NCBI RefSeq assembly: GCF_026000575.1
Contig: NZ_AP026910.1
Location: 992,001 to 1,056,000, forward strand
DNA length: 64,000 bases
Origin: Rhodoluna sp. KAS3
GTDB taxonomy: Bacteria; Actinomycetota; Actinomycetes; Actinomycetales; Microbacteriaceae
Direction: 5' to 3'
The position numbers were made by a program, and so were the translations under genes. Below the pieces are notes generated by a model. That model saw nothing but the letters and a program-made list of their open reading frames with translations, was not told the origin of the DNA and ran no database searches. Below, piece by piece: positions 55,486 to 64,000 of the stretch (its first letter is position 1; every line of letters begins with the position of its first letter).

Positions 55486-57528
55486 CTAATTGCCCAACAG
55501 TAGCCAGACGTGGGGTTCAAAGTACGGAGCGAGTGTGCGAGCAAATGTACCGGTTAAATGGTTCTCCCCGCGGTAAACCACCGCGTTTCCGATGACCGGC
55601 AGGCACTTGGTTTCAGTGCAATAAACATCATCGAAGTTCACCAAAACCACACGCTCTGAATCAATGCGGTTTACGGCACCTATTTGAGCATCGAAATCAA
55701 ACGCGTCCTCACGACTGATGGAACAATCTGCATTTGGTTTGTTTTCGAGGCAACCCAGGACGTCATCGATGTGCTTTGGGCTGTCCTTAATGGCTAAAAC
55801 GGGAATGCCAGCTGCCGTTAGCTGCCGCCACAATTTTGCCGTACCGGTAATTGCGTAGTTTTGCTCATCAGCACCTGCCGGCTCAGCCCAGTCAACCCCG
55901 CTCCACTGCGATGTAACCAGCAACGAGAATTTTCGGTCAATCACTTCTGCTTTCACGTTTGCTACCCATTTGGCGCATGCGGCAGTCAGAACTTGATCCT
56001 GAACTCGCTGCGCCAAGGTAAACGGGCAACCGCCTTTGGTGTAAACCGTAAGGCTCCAGTTGCGAGATTCGGCGAGGCGCTGGAAGGCACCGGCGTAGTG
56101 ATTGGCATGCGAGTCACCCACCAACGCAATAGAGACATCACTGGTACCGACAACCAATTCACACGCGCCAGGCTGCGAGTCCCCGCGACTCAAACTGCCG
56201 CAAGCTTTGGTGGCAGCACTGGTGTCTGAAGGCGCCGAAATTACCGATGGATAAAGCCGGTTTAACTCGGGATTAGAGCAAGGATTCTGTCCAGGCGCGC
56301 GAGCTGCGGCACCAAAGCAAGACTCTGCTTCGACGGCCGTTGACACCAAAACATCATTGGCAATCACACGCTCAGCCTGAGCGGCGGCTGCCCCAGATAC
56401 GGCCACCAAGGCGGCCGTTGCCAGAGCCAATGCGCTAAAGGTTTTTCTGCGATTGCTGCGCCCGAAAACACCACCTACTAAGAATGGTTTCTCGATGAAT
56501 TTGGATGTGAAGGCGGCCAGCAAGAGTGTCATGCCGAGGACAATCAATTTTGAAGTCATCGAAGCGTCTAGGCTCAAGACAAATGGGGCCAGGATGAGTA
56601 TTGGCCAATGCCAGAGGTAAATGGAATAGGAGCGATCGCCCACCCATTGAATTGGAGCTAGGCCGGCTACCCTTGCCAGCAATCCATCGTTGACATTGGC
56701 CCAAATGACTAGAGCTGTTCCGAGAACCGGAATCAGCGCCCATGAACCCGGGAATGGCAGAGTCGAGTCAAAAAAGAATCCGGCACCGATAATGGCAGCC
56801 AACCCAGTAACCGCCAAAGTCTGGGCAACTTTTTGCTTGGTCACAGCAGGAGCAAAGGCCAACAGCGCGCCGACACCAAACTCCCACGCTCTCACCGGGG
56901 TCGAAAAGTAAGCAATGGCCGGTTCAGCCTGGGTTTGAATAACTCCGTAAACGAAGGAGGCAAGGGTTAGTAGTAACAGCGCAGTAAATACCGAACGCTT
57001 CCGGGAGCGCTTTGAGAATTTTCCAACCACGAAAAGTGTGCTGGCAATTATCAATGGCCAAGCTAGATAAAACTGCTCTTCGACCGAAAGCGACCAAAAA
57101 TGCTGGGTTGGTGATGAGGTATTACCAAGCGCCAGGTAGTCGACTGAGTCGGCCGCCAGAACCCAGTTTTCAAAATACAGCGCCGATGCCTGGATCTCTT
57201 CGAGCCACTGACCCCACAGGGACATCGGTGTTGAAAAATAGACCGCAATACCGGTAACTGAAAGCACAAAGAATGAGGCCGGCAATAGGCGGCGAACCCG
57301 TTTTGCCCAAAATTTGGTGATTGAAAACTTTGATTTAGCAATGTCTCGCAAAATGTGCGAAGTGATCAGGTAGCCAGAAATCACAAAGAAAACGTCAACT
57401 CCGATAAAGCCGCCAGTGAGGCGTTGGGGCCAAAGGTGGTAAATCACCACCAAGCCCACTGCGATCGTCCTCAGCGCCTGAATGTCGATGCGTATTACCG
57501 GAGGTCGACCAATCGATTGCGTTGGCAA
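55486..57528 (-). CDS. Acyltransferase-3/SGNH surface O-acyltransferase (OafA-like)
   Basis: A 680-residue membrane protein. Residues 1-390 are acyltransferase-3, with the catalytic His in VGLVVIYHLWP and GFIGVDVFFVISGYLIT, then about ten helices. The C-terminal extracellular part is an SGNH domain, with VALVGDSHANHYAGAF and a terminal Glu-Asn-His segment (RGENHLTG). It should transfer acetyl groups to cell-surface polysaccharide or peptidoglycan. Single gene after tRNA-Lys. Confidence 0.92.
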   Translation of the reverse strand: MPTQSIGRPPVIRIDIQALRTIAVGLVVIYHLWPQRLTGGFIGVDVFFVISGYLITSHILRDIAKSKFSITKFWAKRVRRLLPASFFVLSVTGIAVYFSTPMSLWGQWLEEIQASALYFENWVLAADSVDYLALGNTSSPTQHFWSLSVEEQFYLAWPLIIASTLFVVGKFSKRSRKRSVFTALLLLTLASFVYGVIQTQAEPAIAYFSTPVRAWEFGVGALLAFAPAVTKQKVAQTLAVTGLAAIIGAGFFFDSTLPFPGSWALIPVLGTALVIWANVNDGLLARVAGLAPIQWVGDRSYSIYLWHWPILILAPFVLSLDASMTSKLIVLGMTLLLAAFTSKFIEKPFLVGGVFGRSNRRKTFSALALATAALVAVSGAAAAQAERVIANDVLVSTAVEAESCFGAAARAPGQNPCSNPELNRLYPSVISAPSDTSAATKACGSLSRGDSQPGACELVVGTSDVSIALVGDSHANHYAGAFQRLAESRNWSLTVYTKGGCPFTLAQRVQDQVLTAACAKWVANVKAEVIDRKFSLLVTSQWSGVDWAEPAGADEQNYAITGTAKLWRQLTAAGIPVLAIKDSPKHIDDVLGCLENKPNADCSISREDAFDFDAQIGAVNRIDSERVVLVNFDDVYCTETKCLPVIGNAVVYRGENHLTGTFARTLAPYFEPHVWLLLGN

Positions 57529-57574
57529 AATGCTCCCTGTTGCGAAGTTTGGTTCAGGCCATCAGGCCACAAAG

Positions 57575-57682
57575 TTAATCAGATTTTTTGTTTGCAGCTT
57601 TGGTCTGCTTGTCTAGGCGCTTTTCTTTCAAGCTCTTAGCGGCAACTTTTTTAACGTTCTTTTGCTGCGATTTTTCTGCCAT
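57575..57682 (-). CDS. 35-residue basic protein, small conserved actinobacterial type
   Basis: Short frame from ATG 57682 to TAA 57577-57575. The peptide starts MAEKSQQKNVKKVAAKSL, has the SLKEKRLDKQ core and is very rich in Lys, Ala and Gln. GGAGT sits 5-6 bases upstream of the ATG, a good ribosome site. Similar short Lys-rich peptides with a SLKEKR core occur in Actinobacteria as hypothetical proteins. Function unknown; RNA or ribosome binding is possible from composition. Confidence 0.65.
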   Translation of the reverse strand: MAEKSQQKNVKKVAAKSLKEKRLDKQTKAANKKSD

Positions 57683-57745
57683 TTTGGACTCCGTTCGGAA
57701 GCCCGATTGACCTCTAGTTCAGACTAGTTGAGTTTGACGCTGAAT

Positions 57746-58171
57746 CTAGCTCTTCTCAGCCTTTGCCCAGATTTTGATACCGAGGATGATCAGCAGCAAG
57801 CCAAGTGCCAGCGACAACATGATGTGCCCAAGACCGGCGATTCCGGCTATGGCTCCCGACTCGACCTCAGTGCCAAGCACGGACTGAATTCCGCGGAGGA
57901 CCATGATCGAAGTGCTCAAAACCAAACCCGCGTTGTAAAGCCAAAAGAAAGTCTTGAAGCGCCAGTCATCAGAGATTTTGAAGGCATTGTCAAGCAACAG
58001 CACAATCAAGAAGACCAAGAAACCTAGGGTAAGTAGGTGGGTGTGAACCACGCTCAGTTGGGTGTACTGACCTGCCTCAAACTCATTCAGTTTGGTGAAT
58101 TCACGGTAAAAGACGCCCGAGGCTAGCCCCAAAACAAGATAAATTGCCGAAGCAATAAAAGATTTCTTCAA
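57746..58171 (-). CDS. DUF2871 membrane protein
   Basis: About 141 residues, four helices, with the family segment YTQLSVVHTHLLTLGFLVFLIVLLLD; the His residues recall haem-copper-oxidase subunit-like proteins, but function is unknown. TTG 58171 is chosen because GAGGAG lies 7 bases upstream; the longer frame runs toward the divergent dehydrogenase gene. Confidence 0.82.
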   Translation of the reverse strand: MKKSFIASAIYLVLGLASGVFYREFTKLNEFEAGQYTQLSVVHTHLLTLGFLVFLIVLLLDNAFKISDDWRFKTFFWLYNAGLVLSTSIMVLRGIQSVLGTEVESGAIAGIAGLGHIMLSLALGLLLIILGIKIWAKAEKS

Positions 58172-58246
58172 TTCAAACTCCTCGCTCCAATCCTGCCACG
58201 GAAATCTTTTTTGAACCCCGCCGGTTGGCATGCACAGGAGGCCGAA

Positions 58247-58942
58247 ATGAGCGAACTACAGGGGCGACAAATATTGGTGGTTGGTGCCAGTGGCGCCTTT
58301 GGAAACGAATTTTGCACTCAGCTAGAGGCAGCAGGCGCGAAGGTTATCGGTACAGCTCGCAACGCAGATTCGGCTTCAAGGCTTCAACCCCAACTAGAGC
58401 AACGCTTGCTGTTGAATCTTGAGGACCCTCAATCGATTCAGACCCTCGCCACCTACCTGACGGCTAGCCAGACCACCATCGATGGAATTGTCTTGGCATC
58501 TGGATTAGTGGCTTTTGGTTCGGTGGCCGAAACCTCGGCAGCAGACTTGCAGCGATTGACGCAGGTTAATACGCTTGGGCAAATCGATTTGGTTCAACAG
58601 TTACTTCCTGCACTGGTTCAATCCACCGCAGCCGGCCGAAGCCCCTTTGTTGTTTCGATAAGCGGTGTAATTGCAGAGCGGCCCATGGCCGGGCTTTCGG
58701 CTTACTCAGCCAGCAAGGCAGCACTACACGCATACGCCACTGCCGCCCAGCGCGAGTACCAAAAACTTGGCATTCGGTGGCTGGATGCTCGTCCGGGTCA
58801 CACCGAATCGGGGTTAGCGAATCGGGCCATTGCCGGAACCGCCCCTAACTTTGGGGTCGGCATGGCCGTAGAACTGGTGATTGGGCGCATAATCAAAGCA
58901 GTGCTCGATGACGAGAAGGACCTGCCAAGTGGAAGCTTCTAA
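58247..58942 (+). CDS. Short-chain dehydrogenase/reductase
   Basis: A 231-residue classical-type SDR: NAD(P)-binding VVGASGAFGNEFC, catalytic Ser in VVSISGVIAE, and Tyr-Lys in AYSASKAAL. AGGAGG precedes ATG 58247. Overlaps the next gene by 14 bases. Substrate unknown. Confidence 0.9.
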   Translation: MSELQGRQILVVGASGAFGNEFCTQLEAAGAKVIGTARNADSASRLQPQLEQRLLLNLEDPQSIQTLATYLTASQTTIDGIVLASGLVAFGSVAETSAADLQRLTQVNTLGQIDLVQQLLPALVQSTAAGRSPFVVSISGVIAERPMAGLSAYSASKAALHAYATAAQREYQKLGIRWLDARPGHTESGLANRAIAGTAPNFGVGMAVELVIGRIIKAVLDDEKDLPSGSF

Positions 58943-60452
58943 CCAAGACCTGCCATTACTGCGCTCTGCAGATGGAAAGCCCGCCCTGTGCTTGGTGACC
59001 GGGGCAACCGGCTACATCGGCGGTCGATTGATAGTTGAGCTCTTAAAACACGGATACCGCGTGCGGATTTTGGCGCGAAACCCAGAGCGGTTGAAGTACC
59101 ACCCCTGGATCGACCAAGTCGAAGTTGCCGAGGGAGACGCTCAAGATCTAGCTGCCCTCGAACGTGCGCTGGCAGGCGTTGATGTTGCCTATTATTTGCT
59201 ACACGCACTGATGTCCAAAGACAATTTTGAGTCTCAAGAACGGACGATGGCCGAAAGCTTCGGCGAAGTGGCTAAAGAATGCAAAGTGCGGCGAATCGTT
59301 TACCTCGGCGGCATCATTGCGCCGAATGAAGTTATGTCACCGCACCTGCAAGCCCGGGCCGATACCGGTGAGATCCTTAGAGCCTCGGGGGTATCAACAA
59401 TCGAACTTCGTGCCGGCGTTGTGATCGGCTCTGGCTCAGCCTCTTTCGAAATGCTGCGCTATCTGACCGAACGTTTGCCTATCATGACGGTACCCAAGTG
59501 GGTCAACGTGCGAATCCAGCCGATTGCCGTTAGAGACGTATTGCGTTACCTCGTAGGCGCCGCAACAATCAATCCAACTATTAGCGGGGCATTCGACATC
59601 GGTGGCCCGCAGGTCTTCACCTACAAAGAAATGATGCAGCAGTATGCCGAGGCTGCTGGGCTTCGCCGAAGAATCATCATCCCCGTCCCAGTGCTCACGC
59701 CAAGGCTTTCATCGGGGTGGGTTGGTCTTGTGACGCCGGTGCCATACACTCTGGCCAAACGCCTGGTAGCCAGCCTCAAGAATGAGGTAGTGGCTGCTGA
59801 TGACAGCATTCGCGGGCTGGTACCAGACCCACCCGGCGGCCTAACGCCATTCAAACGAGCGGTGCAATTGGCACTAACCAAAATCAAGGATGCCCGCGTG
59901 GAGACCAGGTGGAGTGACGCGTCAATTCCGGGAACACCATCTGAGCCACTTCCTACCGACCCAAGCTGGGCCGGCGGAACCCTCTACAAAGATGTTCGAA
60001 CGGTTCATTCACCTGACTCGGTCGAGGAAGTTTGGAAGCGCGTTGAGGCCATCGGCGGAGACAACGGTTACTCAATAGCAACCTGGGCCTGGCAACTGCG
60101 AGGTTTTATTGACCGCATGTTTGGCGGGGTTGGTCTGCGACGCGGAAGGCGCGACCCGAACACCCTCCAGGTCGGCGATGCTTTGGACTTTTGGCGGGTC
60201 GAAGAGATTATTAAGCCAAAGCTTTTGCGCCTGCGTGCCGAAATGAAAATGCCGGGACTAGCCTGGCTGGAATTTGGCATCGAAGAAGACCCAGAGACCG
60301 GTGGATCAATTTTGACTCAGGTGGCCATCTACGCTCCGAAGGGGCTGCTCGGTCACGCTTATTGGTGGGCGGTTTGGCCGATGCACGGATTTGTGTTTCC
60401 TTCGATGGCCAGAACAGCCGCCCTCGCAAAAAAGATCTCCACGAAGCGTTAG
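58929..60452 (+). CDS. NAD(P)H-binding protein with C-terminal DUF2867 domain
   Basis: About 507 residues. Residues 20-300 are an atypical SDR (LVTGATGYIGGRLIVELL, VAYYLLHAL, IVYLGGIIAPNE). Residues 330-505 are DUF2867, a lipid-binding-like domain (VWKRVEAIGGDNGYSIATWAWQ, LRAEMKMPGLAWLEF). Such two-domain proteins may reduce or bind lipophilic compounds. GTG 58929 has AAGGA upstream. Stop interlocks with gntK. Confidence 0.85.
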   Translation: MEASNQDLPLLRSADGKPALCLVTGATGYIGGRLIVELLKHGYRVRILARNPERLKYHPWIDQVEVAEGDAQDLAALERALAGVDVAYYLLHALMSKDNFESQERTMAESFGEVAKECKVRRIVYLGGIIAPNEVMSPHLQARADTGEILRASGVSTIELRAGVVIGSGSASFEMLRYLTERLPIMTVPKWVNVRIQPIAVRDVLRYLVGAATINPTISGAFDIGGPQVFTYKEMMQQYAEAAGLRRRIIIPVPVLTPRLSSGWVGLVTPVPYTLAKRLVASLKNEVVAADDSIRGLVPDPPGGLTPFKRAVQLALTKIKDARVETRWSDASIPGTPSEPLPTDPSWAGGTLYKDVRTVHSPDSVEEVWKRVEAIGGDNGYSIATWAWQLRGFIDRMFGGVGLRRGRRDPNTLQVGDALDFWRVEEIIKPKLLRLRAEMKMPGLAWLEFGIEEDPETGGSILTQVAIYAPKGLLGHAYWWAVWPMHGFVFPSMARTAALAKKISTKR

Positions 60453-60937
60453 TGGATTACAGCGTCAACCTGATCACTTACCGATTGGGCCATGTCCAAC
60501 TGGATTCCATTTTCGTCGGACGCAAGTGGCTCAAGGTCTAGTAGTTGTGAGTCGAGCAGACTGACCGGCATGAAGTGACCGGTGCGCTTAGACAGCCGCT
60601 CTAAAAGCGCGATTCGCGAGCCATGCGGGTGTACAAAAAACGAAGTTGGCGCGATTGACCTGATTTGATCTCGATACTTGCGCTTTAGCGCAGAGCAGGC
60701 AATCACTAGATTCTCATCCTTGGCTGCCGCTTCGGCCAATTTGTGACCGACGGTTTCAAGCCATGGCGACCGGTCCTCATCAGTCAGCGGTTCACCGACT
60801 GTCATTTTGGCTACATTACCCACCGGGTGAAGGTCATCGCCATCGACAAAGTCACCACCGATGGCCTCAGCCAGCGCCTTGCCGAGTGTTGACTTTCCGC
60901 AACCCGAGACGCCCATAACGACGATCTGATCGGCCAT
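60449..60937 (-). CDS. gntK: Gluconokinase
   Basis: Makes 6-phosphogluconate from gluconate; 162 residues. P-loop [46 protein letters not shown] and TGHFMPVSLLDSQ match the GntK family. No gluconate importer is adjacent. Confidence 0.94.
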   Translation of the reverse strand: MADQIVVMGVSGCGKSTLGKALAEAIGGDFVDGDDLHPVGNVAKMTVGEPLTDEDRSPWLETVGHKLAEAAAKDENLVIACSALKRKYRDQIRSIAPTSFFVHPHGSRIALLERLSKRTGHFMPVSLLDSQLLDLEPLASDENGIQLDMAQSVSDQVDAVIH

Positions 60938-60944
60938 CGAATGC

Positions 60945-61304
60945 CTAGAGAACTTTCTTAACCACGCTTGACTTGAGCATCATTGGTCCAAAGCCATCGA
61001 CTTTTGCATCGATGTCGTGGCCATCAGCGCCGTTCACGAGGCGAATATTGCGCACTTTGGTGCCAACTTTTATCGCAGACGATGCGCCCTTGACCTTTAG
61101 GTCTTTGGCGATGGTAACAGTGTCTCCGTCAGCCAGAATGTTTCCGACCGAGTCTTTTACAACACGTGCTGCTTCAGGTGAATCGGAATCGCTATCATCG
61201 GCAGCAACCCACTCATGAGCGCACTCTGGGCAAACCAACAGGGCACCCATTTCATAGGTGTACTCGCATGCGCACTGAGGGCATGACGGAAGATTTTCTG
61301 CCAT
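60945..61304 (-). CDS. YjdM/PhnA-like zinc ribbon protein
   Basis: A 119-residue protein: two-CxxC zinc ribbon ([20 protein letters not shown]), an acidic linker and the PhnA domain ([25 protein letters not shown]). Historically linked to phosphonate use, but it is not required for it; role unclear. No phn genes nearby. Confidence 0.92.
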   Translation of the reverse strand: MAENLPSCPQCACEYTYEMGALLVCPECAHEWVAADDSDSDSPEAARVVKDSVGNILADGDTVTIAKDLKVKGASSAIKVGTKVRNIRLVNGADGHDIDAKVDGFGPMMLKSSVVKKVL

Positions 61305-61543
61305 TACTTTAGGACCACTGCCTGGCCAACAATTACGTTTTCACCGTTAAACGTCATGGTTGGTGAACCGTAAAGCTGGTAGCCGTTTTCTAGATGCAGG
61401 CTAACTTTCGAACAAAACTCTGAGTTATCGATTCCGGTAAGCATTTTGTAAGGCTTGGTGAAATCTGGGGTTGCTGGGGCCTCAGGGTTTGCTGAGGGCA
61501 AAGCGCAACTCTCCCACTCTTGTGCGTCATTTTGTTCAGTCAT
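61304..61543 (-). CDS. DUF1737-containing small protein
   Basis: A 79-residue protein with a polar start and the DUF1737 core [37 protein letters not shown]. Function unknown. Overlaps the yjdM-like start. Confidence 0.82.
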   Translation of the reverse strand: MTEQNDAQEWESCALPSANPEAPATPDFTKPYKMLTGIDNSEFCSKVSLHLENGYQLYGSPTMTFNGENVIVGQAVVLK

Positions 61544-61570
61544 GCTTCAAGTTTGCCACAGCGGCTAAAG

Positions 61571-61600
61571 AAAAACCCCGACCATTTGATGGCCGGGGTT
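61571..61600 (-). terminator. Intrinsic terminator after pitA unit
   Basis: 10-base stem AACCCCGGCC with one G-U pair on the minus-strand RNA, 7-base loop, then TTTTTC. Confidence 0.88.
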
Positions 61601-61616
61601 GATCGATAAGCACTAA

Positions 61617-61889
61617 TTAGCCCATGTGGAAATACGGAACGATTAGGTAGATTCCGTAAAGCACTGATGCGGCACAGATGGTGAACATCACGTAAGCACC
61701 GATTCGGAAAACCACCTCAAGCGGATTGGTCGAATCGCGCACCTCGAGCGATGGGCTCTTTTCAGTGGTTTCTAGAATGTGGCGGGCGTTGGTCAACCAA
61801 CGCATGCCCAACGAAAATGCTGCTGTGATAAACACGCTGGCACCGATGGCTACTCCAGCCACCAGCAAAAGGGAATCCCACTTAATCAT
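61617..61889 (-). CDS. Small membrane protein linked to PitA
   Basis: A 90-residue protein with helices at LLLVAGVAIGASVFITAAFSL and IGAYVMFTICAASVLYGIYLIV. It overlaps the pitA stop, so the two are cotranscribed; similar small proteins follow pit genes in other Actinobacteria. Possible accessory subunit (inference). Confidence 0.78.
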   Translation of the reverse strand: MIKWDSLLLVAGVAIGASVFITAAFSLGMRWLTNARHILETTEKSPSLEVRDSTNPLEVVFRIGAYVMFTICAASVLYGIYLIVPYFHMG

Positions 61890-63118
61890 TATTTGCCACC
61901 CTTTGCACTTGCTGCTGCCTTTTTAGCTGCCGCAGCAGCTTTTGCCGCTGCCTTACGAACCTCACGCGGTGAGGCAATTACCTCAGACGCGCCTTCAACT
62001 TCACTCAAGACGTTGGTGTGAGTGATTCGGTTGCGACGTGAAATCTGGAAAATCGCGATTGAACCGGCAACCACCAAAACGGTGTCAGCCAAAAGGCCAA
62101 CCGGGCCAGACAACACTAGGAGTGCAGAAAGAGCGCCGACACCACCAGCAGCAGGAAGGGTTAGCAACCAACCGGTCACAATGTGACCTGCCTTGGTCCA
62201 ACGGATCTGACCACCCTTGCGACCTAGACCAGCACCCATCACACCACCAGAAGCCACCTGAGTGGTTGACAGCGCAAAACCGAGGTTGCTTGAAGCCAAA
62301 ATTGTGGCTGCGGTTGAAACCTCTGATGCCAGACCCTGAGCCGGCTTGATCTCTGAAAGACCAGTTCCCATGGTCTTGATGATGCGCCATCCACCAGCGT
62401 AGGTACCGGCTGCAATTGCAACGGCAGCACCGATGATTACCCACCACTCAACGTGATCACCGGTGGACTGTAGGCCAGCGGCTACTAGAACCAAAGTGAT
62501 AACACCCATGGTCTTCTGCGCATCGTTGGTTCCGTGAGACAGTGCAACAAGTGATGAGGTGAAAACCTGACCAACCTTGAAGTTGGCACGACCGGTTCCA
62601 ATGCCTGTGGCCTTGCGGGCCTCTTGCGAACGAGCGGTTAGGAAGTAAGCCACGCGGGTAGCCAAGAAAGCCGCCAAACCGGCAATCACCGGAGCGAATA
62701 GCGATGGCAAGACCAGCTTTTCGAGCACGGCTGGGTAGTTGACAGCAGCAAAACCGCCGTAAACCAAAGCTGCACCGATGAGGCCACCGAAGAGAGCGTG
62801 TGATGAAGATGAAGGAAGACCTAGCAACCAAGTGGTTAGGTTCCAAAGAATGGCGCCGGTCAGACCAGCGAAAACCATTTCAGGGCCGATGTTTACGCCC
62901 TCGCTGATCAACGAAACCGAAATTGCCTTGGCAACAGCGGTTGACAGAAACGCACCGGCAAAGTTCATCAGCGCTGCAATTAGAACGGCAGTGCGAGGCT
63001 TGAGTGCACCAGTCGCAATAGCGGTGGCACTCGAGTTTGCGGTGTCGTGAAAACCGTTGGTGAAGTCAAAGAAAAGCGCAAGGCCAACAACGAGCCCTAC
63101 TACGAGTATTGGATCCAC
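61889..63118 (-). CDS. pitA: Low-affinity inorganic phosphate transporter
   Basis: A 409-residue Pit-family symporter with both signatures, FTNGFHDTANSSATAIATGAL at the N-terminus and LSHGTNDAQKTMGVI in the middle, ten or more helices and an Ala/Lys-rich cytoplasmic tail. The promoter carries a three-unit PHO box, so this Pit copy is probably phosphate-regulated. Confidence 0.95.
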   Translation of the reverse strand: MDPILVVGLVVGLALFFDFTNGFHDTANSSATAIATGALKPRTAVLIAALMNFAGAFLSTAVAKAISVSLISEGVNIGPEMVFAGLTGAILWNLTTWLLGLPSSSSHALFGGLIGAALVYGGFAAVNYPAVLEKLVLPSLFAPVIAGLAAFLATRVAYFLTARSQEARKATGIGTGRANFKVGQVFTSSLVALSHGTNDAQKTMGVITLVLVAAGLQSTGDHVEWWVIIGAAVAIAAGTYAGGWRIIKTMGTGLSEIKPAQGLASEVSTAATILASSNLGFALSTTQVASGGVMGAGLGRKGGQIRWTKAGHIVTGWLLTLPAAGGVGALSALLVLSGPVGLLADTVLVVAGSIAIFQISRRNRITHTNVLSEVEGASEVIASPREVRKAAAKAAAAAKKAAASAKGGK

Positions 63119-63187
63119 GGGATACTTTCTACTTAGTGACCGGGAGATTGACGCTTAGCAAACGGAAGCCAAACATCCTGTTTACCT

Positions 63188-63216
63188 TAGAAACTGAAGG
63201 TTAACGGAAGGTGAAC
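63188..63216 (-). promoter_or_regulatory. PHO box before pitA (three repeats)
   Basis: Minus strand: GTTCACC-N4-GTTAACC-N4-GTTTCTA, exact 11-base spacing; the first unit is the consensus. About 70 bases upstream of the pitA ATG. Confidence 0.8.
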
Positions 63217-63221
63217 AACGG

Positions 63222-64000
63222 CTACCTATTGAATACTGTAATACCCCAGCTGGCACCCCAGATTTGACCGGGTAACAGCCAAATCAGATCTTGCCCCGTG
63301 TTGAAAGAATTTGCCGCCGATGTCTGCGGCTCAATGGCAATGGCCTTGATTGTGCCGTCAGCAGCCGGGTAGTTATCTGGGCTAAAAATGCAGGTGTGCT
63401 TTAGCTCACTGGATTGCCAAAGGCCAACCACCGTACCATCGGGGGCTTCGAGGTAGGTGTGAGCCCTGGCGTCTTCATCAAATACCAAATCAGTGAACGA
63501 ATTATCTAGGTGAGTTTTACAGAGCGGGCGCCCTGCGGACAGATCAAAGTCGGTACCGGCTGTGGCGATTTTCTGCACCGGCAGCATGCGTTCATCGGTG
63601 AGCACCACCGATGCGGCTGTTGTTGTCAGAACCAAATCAGCAGTATCAAAGGGGCTAATTTGCAGGTACGGGTGGCTTCCGATAGCAAATGGCGCCTCTG
63701 ATGCCGACTGGTTTAGAGCCTCAAATTCAACGGCTATGCCGTCATCGGTGAGTGTGTAGGTGACCCGGATTTCTAGCTCGAAGGGGTAACCAGAAGCTGC
63801 AGGAAGCTTTCCCATTAGAACAATCGCATCCTCAGCCCTATGCATAACGTCATACTCGTAATCCAAGAGCAGTCCGTGATTAGACAATCGATTAATTGGA
63901 TCTGTGATGGGCAGTTGCTGCGGTCCAGTGCTGGACATCCAGCGCGCCTCATCCAGGCGATTGACCCACGGGGCCATGACCACTCCCTCGAGGAAAGCGG
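63222..64000 (-). CDS. Aldose 1-epimerase-like protein, 5' end beyond the window
   Basis: Interconverts alpha and beta sugars. The frame stays open past base 64000; the visible part begins AFLEGVVMAPWVNRLDEARW, normally about 50 residues into the protein. Motifs include the catalytic-His-region NHGLLLDYEYDV and FAIGSHPYLQI, the Asp of DNSFTDLVF and the Glu in IAIEPQTSAANSF. It lies just upstream of the pitA PHO box on the same strand. Confidence 0.9.
   Translation of the reverse strand, partial: AFLEGVVMAPWVNRLDEARWMSSTGPQQLPITDPINRLSNHGLLLDYEYDVMHRAEDAIVLMGKLPAASGYPFELEIRVTYTLTDDGIAVEFEALNQSASEAPFAIGSHPYLQISPFDTADLVLTTTAASVVLTDERMLPVQKIATAGTDFDLSAGRPLCKTHLDNSFTDLVFDEDARAHTYLEAPDGTVVGLWQSSELKHTCIFSPDNYPAADGTIKAIAIEPQTSAANSFNTGQDLIWLLPGQIWGASWGITVFNR

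Overview
The window reads as chromosomal DNA of a streamlined actinobacterium, most likely a small-genome Microbacteriaceae of the freshwater Luna type (Rhodoluna/Aquiluna-like). The reasons are gene content and order: rsmI next to a GT39 protein mannosyltransferase and metG; carD-ispDF-cysS-rlmB; senX3-regX3 divergent from phoU; glnR-ppk1-mutT1; XPB helicase with its partner gene; and many small actinobacterial proteins (DUF2530, DUF3027, DUF4032, DUF2871, WXG100). Base composition looks balanced rather than GC-rich, spacing is very tight, and three convergent pairs interlock their stop codons. I see no rRNA, CRISPR array, prophage, insertion sequence or obvious island. Both edges cut genes: metG on the left and an aldose 1-epimerase gene on the right. 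The assignment is inference from gene families, not a search.

Layout. 1-6.1 kb: metG, rsmI, mannosyltransferase, YciI, aldo/keto reductase, TerC and an epimerase. 6.1-14.5 kb: a histone-H1-like repeat protein, RimJ-type acetyltransferase, 5-formyl-THF cyclo-ligase, FmdB, a 1227-residue helicase/nuclease-like protein with damaged motifs, tRNA-Arg(CCT), an HNH nuclease and an NlpC/P60 hydrolase. 14.6-24 kb: DtxR-type regulator, serC, cold-shock protein, XPB helicase pair, a two-component system and an orphan WXG100 protein. 24-31 kb: groEL under two CIRCE operators, cspA, msrB, tRNA-Thr(TGT), a DsbA-like protein, an orphan UgpC/MsmX-type ATPase and a DUF4032 kinase-like protein. 31-38.6 kb: rlmB, cysS, ispDF, carD, a lipoprotein, regX3, senX3 and phoU. 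38.6-52 kb: gpmA, a methyltransferase, a FUSC-YgfZ-FABP operon, glnR, ppk1, mutT1, an EamA transporter and pstSCAB. 52-64 kb: glpD-glpK, tRNA-Lys(TTT), a surface acyltransferase, two dehydrogenases, gluconokinase and the low-affinity phosphate transporter PitA.

The strongest theme is phosphate. The sensor/regulator pair, PhoU, the Pst importer, polyphosphate kinase and Pit all lie here, and upstream of five of these transcription units I find 7-base GTTMACC-like direct repeats at exact 11-base spacing, i.e. PHO boxes. RegX3 therefore probably controls uptake, storage and its own synthesis from this window.

The most unusual pattern is promoter architecture. Many genes have a TANNNT hexamer exactly 6 bases before ATG/GTG and no Shine-Dalgarno sequence, as expected for leaderless mRNAs. 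In five cases the first three bases of that hexamer are the TAG stop codon of the gene upstream (TAG-NNT-N6-ATG), so the stop codon appears to double as the next promoter and the two genes stay in frame. A second oddity is a helicase/nuclease-like protein that has lost its Walker A lysine, Walker B glutamate and apparently its nuclease aspartate, yet keeps a full-length frame.
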